Part shown: piece by piece, positions 19,198-32,497 of the stretch
Position numbering within the stretch: position 1 is the first letter of the stretch
Layout of the letters: each line of letters opens with the position of its first letter
Origin: Verrucomicrobiota bacterium
Lineage (GTDB): Bacteria > Verrucomicrobiota > Verrucomicrobiia > Opitutales > Opitutaceae
DNA: 64,000 nt
NCBI GenBank assembly: GCA_023433275.1
Contig: JAEZDN010000021.1
Coordinates: 1 to 64,000 of the forward strand
Direction of reading: 5' to 3'
Notes under the pieces: model-generated
What the model was told of the DNA's origin: nothing
The model's input: the letters and a program-made list of their open reading frames with translations, nothing else
Databases searched by the model: none
Made by a program: the position numbers and the translations under genes

Positions 19198-19226
19198 TTG
19201 TAGGAGCCTGCTTGCAGGCGATCCGG
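19198..19226 (+). repeat. GTAG-headed short palindrome, family A
   Basis: GTAG at 19200-19203 followed by the perfect stem GCCTGC-TT-GCAGGC, then GATCCGG. Lies in the 292-base divergent spacer between glgA and rnr, where promoters for both must be; no clear promoter was recognised. Confidence 0.75.
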
Positions 19227-19338
19227 AACTCTTCCTCAACCTTTGCGAACTCCGCGCCCTTTGCGTGAGGCAATACAACCTTCCCGATCGCTGCTGAACG
19301 CGGATTGATCCCAATCTTTTGAACCTCGTCCGCCGCCT

Positions 19339-21561
19339 ATGAAAAATCACTCCGAACGCCTCTTCGCCCACCTTTCCCGCAAGCAGTACGTCCCCGTTCC
19401 CGCCGAGGTCATCGCCAAGGAATGGAAACTCGACAAGAAGCGCCGCGCCGCCTTCTTCGCCGAAATCGCCCAGCTCGTCCGCTCCGGCCAGCTCGCCCTC
19501 ATCAAGAACGATCGCGTCTGCCTGCCCAAGGTCGCCGACCTCGTGACCGGCACCATCAACTTCCGCCAAAAGGGTTCCGCCATGGTCGCCCCCGAGGTCC
19601 GGGTGAACGAGCCGCGCAAGCCCGCGATCTACATCGACGCCGCCGACACCGGCACCGCTCTCCAGGGCGACAAGGTCGTCGTGCGTCTACGCTCGCCCCG
19701 CGAGCGCGATTTCCCGTTTTTTCTGAAGGCCGGCGAGAATGCCGGTCGCGTCATCGAGATTCTCGAACGCGGTGCCTCCACCCTGACCGGCACGCTCCAC
19801 CGCGGCCGCACCTATTTCTACGTCACCCCGGACGACCCCCGCATCCCGCATGACATCATTGTCCCCGATCCCACCCGATCCGGCCTCAAGCCGCCGGCGC
19901 TGGTCGGTGACAAGGTCGTCGTCAAACTGAACGAGTGGCGCGAGCGCCACCAAACCCCCGACGGCGAAATCACCCAGCGCCTCGGCCGCGCCTTCGAGCC
20001 CCGCGCCGAACTCGCCGCCATCTACCACAAATACGACCTCGCCACCTCCTTCCCCGACCCCGTCGTTCGCGAGGCCGCAGCCATCCCATCTGAAGTCCGT
20101 TCCTCCGACCTCGCCGGTCGCCGCGACTTCCGCGACATCCCGACCTTCACCATCGATCCCGACGACGCCAAGGACTTCGATGACGCGCTTTCCATCGAGT
20201 ACCTGCCGGCCGGCGAGGTCCGCGTCGGCGTGCACATCGCCGATGTCAGCCATTACGTGAAACCCGGCACCGCCCTCGACCGGGAGGCCCAGCGCCGCGG
20301 CAACTCCACCTACCTCGTCGGCACCGTCGTGCCCATGCTCCCCGAGAAACTCTCGAACGGCCTCTGCTCCCTCGTCGAGGCCGCCGACCGGCTTACCAAG
20401 GCCGCCATCTTCACGTTCAACCGCCACGGCGCGATCAAGCACGTCGAGTTCGCCAACACCGTCATCCGCAGCCGCAAGCGCCTCACCTACAAACAGGCGT
20501 ACGCGCTGCTGTTCGAGGACGATCTGAACCGGGTCCGCAAGCTGCCCCTGCCCGCCGCCCACCAGACCGGTTCCACCGGCCGCGCGCTCAATGAGCTCTC
20601 GCACCGGGAACTCTCCGACCTCCAGCAATGGGTCCGGCAACTCTGGACCCTCGGCTCGAAGATCCGCCGCCAGCGCATGGCGGACGGCTCACTCGACCTC
20701 GACATGCCGGAAACCAAGATCTTCGTCGACGCCGAGGGCTACGCCGATCGGATCGAGAAAATCGAGAACGACGAGAGCCACCAGCTCATCGAGGAATTCA
20801 TGCTCCTCGCCAACGAGGCGGTGGCCCGTCTGACTCGCACGAACCGCCTGCCCTCGCTCTACCGCGTCCACGACGATCCCGACGAGGCCCGTCTCGCCGA
20901 ACTCCGCCAGTTCCTCGCCACCTTCAACATCAAGACCGGCGATCTCATGGACCGCGACGAGGTCGTCCGCCTGCTCGCCCACCTCAAGGACCATCCCCAG
21001 GGCTTCATCCTGCGCATGCAACTCCTCCGCTCGATGCGCAAGGCGTGCTACCGCCCCAGCCATGACGGCCACTACGGTCTCAACAAGAAGGACTACACCC
21101 ACTTCACCTCGCCCATCCGCCGCTACGCCGACCTCGTGGTCCACCGCGTCCTCGGCGCCTGGCTCGCGCGCCAGCCCGGCTACCGCGCCGCCCACACCGA
21201 CCAACTCGCCGAACACCTCAGCCTCACCGAGATCAACAGCACCGAGGCCGAGCGCGATTCCGTGAAGGTCAAACTCATGGAATATTTCGACCGCGAGGCC
21301 GAACGAAAGAAGAAGACCGTCTTCAACGCCATCATCACCGACGTCCGCAACCACGGCTTCTTCATCGAGCTTTCCGACGCGGGCGCCTTCGGCATGGTCC
21401 CGATCTCCTCCCTGCGCGACGATTTCTACGTCCTCAACGCCCCCGGCACCGCGTTCGTCGGGCGCAAGACGAAGCGCCGCTTCGAACTCGGCCACCCCGT
21501 CAAGGTCGTCGTCATGAAAGTCGACCGCCAGAAACGCCTGATCGACTTCACGGTCCCCTGA
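19339..21561 (+). CDS. rnr: Ribonuclease R (RNB-type 3'-5' exoribonuclease)
   Basis: 740 aa. N-terminal winged-helix part (about 1-65), cold-shock/OB domains (about 70-230), RNB catalytic domain beginning TIDPDDAKDFDDALS with metal-binding aspartates D273, D275, D281 and D282, and a C-terminal S1 domain (about 660-735). Degrades structured RNA processively. ATG at 19339 starts directly on the winged-helix segment. The Lys-rich C-terminal tail of gamma-proteobacterial RNase R is missing. Confidence 0.95.
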   Translation: MKNHSERLFAHLSRKQYVPVPAEVIAKEWKLDKKRRAAFFAEIAQLVRSGQLALIKNDRVCLPKVADLVTGTINFRQKGSAMVAPEVRVNEPRKPAIYIDAADTGTALQGDKVVVRLRSPRERDFPFFLKAGENAGRVIEILERGASTLTGTLHRGRTYFYVTPDDPRIPHDIIVPDPTRSGLKPPALVGDKVVVKLNEWRERHQTPDGEITQRLGRAFEPRAELAAIYHKYDLATSFPDPVVREAAAIPSEVRSSDLAGRRDFRDIPTFTIDPDDAKDFDDALSIEYLPAGEVRVGVHIADVSHYVKPGTALDREAQRRGNSTYLVGTVVPMLPEKLSNGLCSLVEAADRLTKAAIFTFNRHGAIKHVEFANTVIRSRKRLTYKQAYALLFEDDLNRVRKLPLPAAHQTGSTGRALNELSHRELSDLQQWVRQLWTLGSKIRRQRMADGSLDLDMPETKIFVDAEGYADRIEKIENDESHQLIEEFMLLANEAVARLTRTNRLPSLYRVHDDPDEARLAELRQFLATFNIKTGDLMDRDEVVRLLAHLKDHPQGFILRMQLLRSMRKACYRPSHDGHYGLNKKDYTHFTSPIRRYADLVVHRVLGAWLARQPGYRAAHTDQLAEHLSLTEINSTEAERDSVKVKLMEYFDREAERKKKTVFNAIITDVRNHGFFIELSDAGAFGMVPISSLRDDFYVLNAPGTAFVGRKTKRRFELGHPVKVVVMKVDRQKRLIDFTVP

Positions 21562-21632
21562 CCACTGCCCCGTTCCCTCCCCCTGGCGCCGGGGCACCCC
21601 CGCCCCGGTTTCCCCGCCGCCCGCCCCACTCG

Positions 21633-21658
21633 GTAGGGGCCGCGCTTGCGCGGTCCTC
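21633..21658 (+). repeat. GTAG-headed short palindrome, family E
   Basis: GTAG at 21633 followed by GGGCCGCGC-TT-GCGCGGTCC, a near-perfect stem. Same layout as the element at 30819. Lies in the 165-base rnr-guaB spacer. Confidence 0.7.
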
Positions 21659-21726
21659 CATCCGCGACGGCGCCCGACTTTTTGTTTGAGCTTCCCCGCG
21701 GCCGGAGTATTTCGTTCACGGCAACG

Positions 21727-23301
<1,575 letters not shown>

Positions 23302-23678
23302 GCCACGGCCGCCCTCGCCCAAGGGCAACGTTGGTTTCAGACCCCCGGCGTGGCCGCTTCTCCTTGGCCCGCGCGCCGGCGCATCACCGCCGGAGAACAA
23401 CCCGCATCTCTTACCTTCTAGGGGCGTGGCTTGACCGCGCCCTTCGCTCATCCCATCCCCCGCCGGCCGAACCACCCTGCGCCCCGGGGGTCCAAGGAAC
23501 AACAACGCCAGCAGCCGCGCGTCCGCCAACCCCGGCCTTGTCGGTTCGCGGCCTTGATCAGGTCCCGCCGTACTGTCCGTCACCGTTTCAGGCGTGTCCG
23601 AAAATGCCGATGAGATACGCTAAGTCACCCCCATCTCGCGTGCCGAACCCAGCCTCACCCCCGGCGGATCCACGGCCG
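23302..23678. other. Spacer upstream of the hybrid kinase
   Basis: 377 bases. Contains a GTAG-like palindrome with head CTAG at about 23420 (TAGGGGCGTGGCTTGACCGCGCCC, ending about 23444). The kinase reading frame stays open through this spacer without a plausible start or protein-like composition. No terminator or promoter recognised. Confidence 0.6.
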
Positions 23679-27569
<3,891 letters not shown>

Positions 27570-27704
27570 GCCAAACGATGAACAACCCCGCGCCTGCTTC
27601 CATGGCCAGGAGCGCGCGGGCATCAGCATCAAGTTGTTTGCCAAATCACTCTCCGACGCCGATTTTACGCAACAAAGACAACGGGTCCCTTTCTTACACC
27701 CAAC

Positions 27705-28313
27705 ATGAATCGTCGTCTCCTCCCCTGGTTGATGGCGGCCACGCTGCCCTTCCTCTTTACCCGGGCCCCCGCCACCACCGTCGTCGCTCCGGACTTTGAG
27801 CGCCTCGTGCATGCGGCCGACTACATCGTCCGCGCCACGCCCAAATCCATCACGTCCGACTGGCGCGACAATCCCGATGCCCCCGGCCAGCGTTACATCG
27901 GCTCCCTCGTCGAGCTCGACGTTCACGAGGTCATCAGCGGCGCCCCGCCCTCCCCCCTGGTGCTCGACCTGGTCGGCGGACGCATCGGCGACAAGGAACT
28001 CGTGATCGACGGCGCCCCGCGCTTCGTCGTCGGCGAGGAATGCATCCTCTTCGTCCGCGGAAACGGCCGGCAGATCATCCCACTCGTCGCCATGAAACAC
28101 GGCCATTATCCCGTGCGCCGCGACAAACGCACCGGCGACGCGCAAATCACGCGCAGCGGCGGCAAGTTTCTCTACCACGTGGACGAGGTCGCGCTGCCCG
28201 AGGCGGCCGCGAGCGCCCTCCCCGCCCGCAATCCCCGCGCCCGGCCGCTGAGCTCCGAGGAATTCGCCGCGCGCATCCGCTCCACCGCCAGTTCTCCCCA
28301 ACGTGAACGGTAA
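27705..28313 (+). CDS. Secreted protein of unknown function preceding a matrixin-like protease
   Basis: 202 aa. Signal peptide MNRRLLPWLMAATLPFLFTRAPA. The mature part has a beta-rich feel (VVRAT-like YIVRATPKSITSDW, GSLVELDVHEVISG, VLDLVGGRIGDKEL, FVVGEECILFVRG). It resembles small secreted proteins often encoded just before matrixin-family metalloproteases, but I recognise no named family. Its stop overlaps the protease start by 11 bases, which argues for translational coupling and a joint role, for example as an inhibitor, chaperone or partner; function is not known. Confidence 0.85.
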   Translation: MNRRLLPWLMAATLPFLFTRAPATTVVAPDFERLVHAADYIVRATPKSITSDWRDNPDAPGQRYIGSLVELDVHEVISGAPPSPLVLDLVGGRIGDKELVIDGAPRFVVGEECILFVRGNGRQIIPLVAMKHGHYPVRRDKRTGDAQITRSGGKFLYHVDEVALPEAAASALPARNPRARPLSSEEFAARIRSTASSPQRER

Positions 28314-29820
28314 CTGCCTCCGCGCCCGTCGCGCCGCCCTCCTGCTGGCTCTCGTTGCGGCCGTCGCCGCGTTCGGCTTCGACCTGATCCTCAATACCAA
28401 CAACCCGCCGCCCAACGGCACCGGGTTGCCCATCAAGTGGCCGGCCGGCACCATCCGCCTCCGGCTCATGCTCGGGGCGGGCAGCCAGCCGCTGAGCGAC
28501 AACTCCACCTACAACGGCAGCGCCGCCGCCGCCGCCGCGATCTGGAACGGCGTCCTCGGCTCCGTCCAGTTCCAGACCGAACTCGTCGCCGCCGGCAGCC
28601 CGGGCGACAGCAACGACGTCAACGAACTCGCCTTCGCCGCCAAAGTCTACGGCCGCGACTTCGGCGAGAACACCCTCGCGGTCACCACCGGCTACAGCGT
28701 GGGCAACGAACGCGTCGAATCCGATATCACGTTCAACAGCGCCTACACCTGGGATTCCTACCGCGGCAACACCCGCCGCATCAACGGCAACCTCGTGGCC
28801 GAGATCCAGCGCGTCACACTCCACGAACTGGGCCACCTGCTCGGCCTCGACCATCCGGACGAAGCCGGCCAGACCGTCGACGCCATCATGAACAGCACCA
28901 TCGACAACCGCTATGAGCTGAGCGTCGATGACATCCGGGGCGCCCAGGCGATGTACGGCCCGCCTAACGTCCCCGCCAACGACATGTTCGCCAACGCTAC
29001 CGCCCTCTCCTTCAGTGGCGGGCGCTCGATCACCGTCACGGGCTACAACACGAAGGCCACCAAGGAAAACAACGAGCCCAGCCACGCCAACGACGGCGGC
29101 GGCGGCAACGCCAATCCCGGCGGTCGTTCCGTGTGGTGGCGGTGGATCGCCCCCTCCAACGGCAGCGTCACCATCGACACCCGCGGCAGTTATTTCGATT
29201 CCCTGCTCGGCGTCTACACCGGCAACGCCTTGGGCAGCCTCACGCGCGTCGCCAGCAACGATGACATCAACCCCGGCATCGTGCAGGCCAGCACCGTCAC
29301 GTTCAACACCGCGGGCGGCACCACGTACCACATCGCCGTCGACGGCTTCAACGGCAACGACGGTTTCGGCGCCGACAGCGCCGGCCTCACCCTGAATCTC
29401 ACCTTCGACGGCGATCTCGGCACCGCCCCGGCCATCACGACGCATCCCGCCGGCGTCACCGTCACGCGCGGCGCGAGCGCCTCCTTCTCCGTCGCGGCCA
29501 CCGGGACCGCCCCCCTCAGTTATCAATGGCTCCGAAACGGCAGCCCGATCACCGGCGCCACCAACTCGACGTACACCATCGCCAGCACGACCAGCGGTGA
29601 CGCGGGCAGCTACAGTGTCACCGTCTCGAACAGCTCCGGCTCCGTTACCAGCAACACTGCCACCCTCACCGTGAATGCCCCCGCGTCCCCTCCGCCTTCC
29701 AGTGGCGGCAGTGGTGGCGGTGGTGGCGGCGGCGCCCCTTCGCTCGGCTTCCTCGCCGCCCTCGCCGTCCTGGCCGCCACCCGCGCCCTCCGTCGGTTAT
29801 CCCGCTCGCACCCCTCGTGA
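28303..29820 (+). CDS. Matrixin-like zinc metalloprotease with PPC-like and Ig-like domains and a GlyGly-CTERM-like tail
   Basis: 505 aa, GTG start overlapping the upstream gene. Signal peptide (RRAALLLALVAAVAAFG). Catalytic zinc motif HELGHLLGLDH (H174, E175, H178, H184) and a likely Met-turn AIMNSTI. Residues about 225-370 resemble a pre-peptidase C-terminal domain (PANDMFANAT...VWWRWIAPSNG...YFDSLLGVYTG); about 378-457 is an Ig-like domain. The C-terminus (about 463-505) is a Ser/Gly run of seven consecutive Gly, a hydrophobic segment LGFLAALAVLAAT and a basic end RALRRLSRS: the tripartite layout of GlyGly-CTERM sorting signals, processed by rhombosortase. The rhombosortase-like gene follows. 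Probably exported by Sec and the type II system, then trimmed at the surface; that is inference. Confidence 0.92.
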   Translation: MNGNCLRARRAALLLALVAAVAAFGFDLILNTNNPPPNGTGLPIKWPAGTIRLRLMLGAGSQPLSDNSTYNGSAAAAAAIWNGVLGSVQFQTELVAAGSPGDSNDVNELAFAAKVYGRDFGENTLAVTTGYSVGNERVESDITFNSAYTWDSYRGNTRRINGNLVAEIQRVTLHELGHLLGLDHPDEAGQTVDAIMNSTIDNRYELSVDDIRGAQAMYGPPNVPANDMFANATALSFSGGRSITVTGYNTKATKENNEPSHANDGGGGNANPGGRSVWWRWIAPSNGSVTIDTRGSYFDSLLGVYTGNALGSLTRVASNDDINPGIVQASTVTFNTAGGTTYHIAVDGFNGNDGFGADSAGLTLNLTFDGDLGTAPAITTHPAGVTVTRGASASFSVAATGTAPLSYQWLRNGSPITGATNSTYTIASTTSGDAGSYSVTVSNSSGSVTSNTATLTVNAPASPPPSSGGSGGGGGGGAPSLGFLAALAVLAATRALRRLSRSHPS

Positions 29821-29845
29821 GGTACCATCCGTAATTCCGTCCCCT

Positions 29846-30044
29846 TGTGGACGGGGTGCCCCACGCACTTCCTCTTTGTGGGCAAAGCGCCCCTTGCCCC
29901 GCAATTTCCCTGTGTGGGCGGGGTGCCCTCACCCTGCGATCTCGCTCTGTTGGCGGTGCCCTCACCCTGCAATCTCCCTCTGTTGGCTGTGCCCCTCACC
30001 CCGCAGTTTCGCTTTGTGGGCGGGGTGCCCTCACCCCGCAATTC
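29846..30044. repeat. Six degenerate tandem hairpin repeats, about 34 bp each (family D)
   Basis: Units read around TGTGGGCGGGGTGCCCTCAC and CCCGCAATTTCCC. The last and best copy forms a perfect hairpin GCGGGGTG-CCCT-CACCCCGC at 30020-30039. Spacing 33-36 bases, units diverged. The array fills most of the 327-base spacer between the metalloprotease and the rhombosortase-like gene. A related three-unit array is at 43890-44003. Not a CRISPR: units vary, spacers are not unique, no cas genes. Confidence 0.8.
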
Positions 30045-30147
30045 CCACGCGCATTCCGCGCACCCGGCTCTGTGCCCCTTCGAACATCGTCTTCCTCCTC
30101 CGCTGCGTTCTTTACCTGCCGCGACCGCGTCGCTATTCGAGCGAGCC

Positions 30148-30822
30148 GTGAATCCCGATGATCCACCCGCCCGACCGCCCTCGTCGCCACCGTCGACCGC
30201 GGCCCCGGATATCAGGTCTCGCGTCGCGGCTTTCCGCGCCCAGCTCTCCCTCTCGGTTTTCACCATCCTGGCCATCGCCGTGGCCGCCTTCGTTATCCAA
30301 CTCGTTCCCGCCTGGCGCACGCCCCTGATCTATGACCGCGGCCCCCTCGCGGCGGGCGAATACTGGAGAATCTGGACGGGCCATCTCGTGCATTTCGGCT
30401 GGCCGCATTTCCTTGTCGACACGGGGCTCCTCCTGATCGTCGGCTGGTTTTCCGTCCAGCGCCACCCGCGCTTCACCCGCTGGGCCATCGTGCTGATGCC
30501 CGCGTTCATTTCCGCCAGCCTCTACTGGCTCGAACCAACGATGATCCGCTACGCCGGACTGAGCGCGTTCAATCTCGGCCTCCTCGTGTACGTCGCCGCG
30601 CAAGGCTGGCGGCGGGACTGGACGGATTGGTTCTGGCCCGCGGTCCTGTTGATCTACGTCGCCGAGCTGCTTTTCGAACACTACCGCGGCGGCACCGGTG
30701 GCGGCGCCATTCGCTTCGACGACCCCGACGTCCGTGTCGCCACCGGCGCGCACCTCGCCAGCGCCGTCTACGCCCTCCTGGCGATCGGCGTGGCGCAGTT
30801 GGGCAGGAAGCGCTCCACGTAG
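30148..30822 (+). CDS. Rhombosortase-like rhomboid family intramembrane serine protease
   Basis: 224 aa from the GTG at 30148; the frame is open further upstream only through the repeat array and no ATG gives the full domain. Several hydrophobic segments (about 35-58, 86-102, 108-126, 136-153, 166-180, 202-220). After the first comes EYWRIWTGHLVHFGWPHF (71-88), matching the rhombosortase segment around TGHLVH. The catalytic dyad is likely S139 in YAGLSAFN and H202 in TGAHLASA. Rhombosortases are short rhomboid relatives that process GlyGly-CTERM proteins. GLSA replaces the usual GLSG, and the Asn common in the HLLLN segment is Asp91. Its location right behind a GlyGly-CTERM-like protein supports the assignment. 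Confidence 0.85.
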   Translation: MNPDDPPARPPSSPPSTAAPDIRSRVAAFRAQLSLSVFTILAIAVAAFVIQLVPAWRTPLIYDRGPLAAGEYWRIWTGHLVHFGWPHFLVDTGLLLIVGWFSVQRHPRFTRWAIVLMPAFISASLYWLEPTMIRYAGLSAFNLGLLVYVAAQGWRRDWTDWFWPAVLLIYVAELLFEHYRGGTGGGAIRFDDPDVRVATGAHLASAVYALLAIGVAQLGRKRST

Positions 30823-30841
30823 GGCCGGCCTTGGCCGGTCC
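30819..30841. repeat. GTAG-headed palindrome between convergent genes, family E
   Basis: GTAG at 30819-30822, overlapping the last bases of the rhombosortase gene, then GGCCGGCC-TT-GGCCGGTCC. It sits in the 28-base gap between two convergent genes, where it could act as a bidirectional transcription block. Confidence 0.65.
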
Positions 30842-30850
30842 TTCTCCCGC

Positions 30851-31846
30851 TCACAACATTCGCCTGATCAACCGCCGCAACACCGGCCGCACCTGCCGTG
30901 CGAGCGCCGCATTCGCATAACCCGCCCACGCCACCGGCGTGGTCACATCCAGCGGTGACACCAGCTTCCCGCCCAACGGCGCCTCGATCACACATCCGGC
31001 CTCCCGCGCGACCAACGCCGTGCAGATGTCGTAGGGATGACACACCAGCGCCGACTCGACCCCGAGCTTTCTGAAAACCAGAGGACGCAAATCCGCCAGA
31101 AACCGATCATGGCCCACGATCAATTCATAAAGCTGGCCGCCCGTGCAGATGTACTGGTCGTCGAACACCAGTGGCCCCGCCGAGCCCTCCCGCCCGTATA
31201 GCTCCTGCCAGAGCCTTTCCTCCATCGCGGCGAGCAGCCCCTTTCCTTCCGGGAAAAATCGGCTGATCGCGGCAAATCCCCCCCGACAATCCCGCGCCCG
31301 GCTCGGCGCCACCGCCAGCCGTTCGCGTGCCCCGCTGAAAACATCCACCGCCTGCGCCCGCACCCCGGCGCCGCGCACCGCGCTCAACTGGTCCGAGCGC
31401 CATTGCTTCGTCGTCGGCAACTCCGTCATCGCCGCCACGACGATGTCACCCAGGCTGGTTCGCCCCCCGCGCTGCGGCGCGAGCCCCGCCAGGATCCACG
31501 CGCTGCGCTTGTCGTACATCACCCCCCGCGTGCCGTCGATCGGGTCGATGATACACCGTAGCTTCGTTTCCCGCACCGGCGTTCCCCGCGGAAACGTCGT
31601 CGCCGCCTCAAGCCCTTCCATCACGATTTCCACCGGCCACTCCGCCGGCCAATGCTCCGCCAGCCACGCGAGCGCCGCCTCCTCGCCCCGCCGGTCGATA
31701 TGATAAATCGTGTCCGCCGCGGTCACCGCCACCACTCGCGCAAACTTCCGCGCCTCCCTCTTCCTCGCCGCAATAACGACGTCGCGCATGTGATCCTGCA
31801 TCCGGCACAGCAGGCGTCGCGTCTGTTCCCAATCACGAGGTGTCAT
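30851..31846 (-). CDS. Inositol monophosphatase family protein
   Basis: 331 aa. Contains the metal-binding motif DPIDGTRG and an upstream acidic segment (VIMEGLEAATTFP), and a late region SALVCHPYDICTALVAREAGCVIEAPLGG that corresponds to the second metal site (DxxAxxLIxxEAG). The family dephosphorylates inositol phosphates, 3'-phosphoadenosine phosphates or fructose-1,6-bisphosphate. Longer than standard IMPase (about 260-270 aa), with an insert in the middle and changed signature residues, so the substrate is open. Convergent with the rhombosortase-like gene. Confidence 0.85.
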   Translation of the reverse strand: MTPRDWEQTRRLLCRMQDHMRDVVIAARKREARKFARVVAVTAADTIYHIDRRGEEAALAWLAEHWPAEWPVEIVMEGLEAATTFPRGTPVRETKLRCIIDPIDGTRGVMYDKRSAWILAGLAPQRGGRTSLGDIVVAAMTELPTTKQWRSDQLSAVRGAGVRAQAVDVFSGARERLAVAPSRARDCRGGFAAISRFFPEGKGLLAAMEERLWQELYGREGSAGPLVFDDQYICTGGQLYELIVGHDRFLADLRPLVFRKLGVESALVCHPYDICTALVAREAGCVIEAPLGGKLVSPLDVTTPVAWAGYANAALARQVRPVLRRLIRRML

Positions 31847-32497
31847 GACAAAACGCTGAAGCCCCGCCCCGCCGCGCTCAACACAAACGGTGGGGCCGAA
31901 AACCCCAACTCAACCCATCGCACGCTCCCACCGATAGCCCCCGCCACCACCCAGACCAACCCCTGATCTCGCCTCGGTCGCCATGCCCCGGCGAATCCCT
32001 GCTGCCCGACTCACCGCTCCCGCCGGTCCCCGCTACGCCGACTAAGCCCGAACCATGCAGTTGGAGCTCGATTCCGCAGCGTGCGCGGTCGAGCTGTTCC
32101 GTTGTAGGGGCGTGGCTCGTCCACGCCCTCGGTTCCCGCAGCGGGAAAAGCGCGCGGTCAAGCCGCGCCCCTCCATCCGACTGCATGATTCCGACAAAGT
32201 AGTCTTTTAGACGACCTCGGGTGCTCGCGGCGGAAGTGGTGCCATGAACTACTTTGGTTTCGCGCTCCCGCGAAGGAATCGACGGACATCGATGCGGGAC
32301 GTTCAGGCCGCGCGCTGGACGCGGATATTTTCTGGCGCCGGACGGGCAGAATCCGCCTGCCCTATCCCTGATGCCTCCGTGGCTCCCATCGCAATTTCCG
32401 GCAGCGGGGCATAACCGGTCTTTTGCCTTGCGGCGGTCCCGCGGCTCGCATTTCAGCTTACCCGCAACCGGGGACCCTTTCCTTGGCTGCGCATCGC
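31847..32497. other. Spacer with inverted BIME-like repeat, upstream of purA
   Basis: 651 bases lying between divergent genes. Holds one inverted copy of the 236-bp family (32071-32195). The rest shows small GC hairpins (for example GGGCAG/CTGCCC at about 32344-32362) but no recognised riboswitch or promoter. Several short ORFs are open here and lack protein-like composition. Confidence 0.6.
32071..32195 (-). repeat. BIME-like element, inverted copy (family B)
   Basis: Matches the reverse complement of the 13519-13990 unit from GATTCCGCAG through GTGCGCGGTCGAGC, GTAGGGGCGTGGCTCGTCCACG (head GTAG at 32104), the CGGTTCCCGCAGCGGGAAAA spacer and the second palindrome GCGCGGTCAAGCCGCGCCCC. Diverged but clearly related. 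Confidence 0.85.

Noticed and set aside
28303..29820. PEP-CTERM/exosortase signal as reading of the metalloprotease tail
   Set aside because: No Pro-Glu-Pro motif before the helix; a Gly run and basic end fit GlyGly-CTERM, and the neighbour is a rhomboid, not an exosortase.
29846..30044. CRISPR-like spacing of repeats
   Set aside because: Units are degenerate, about 34 bp with no unique spacers, and no cas genes are near. Each unit is a hairpin.
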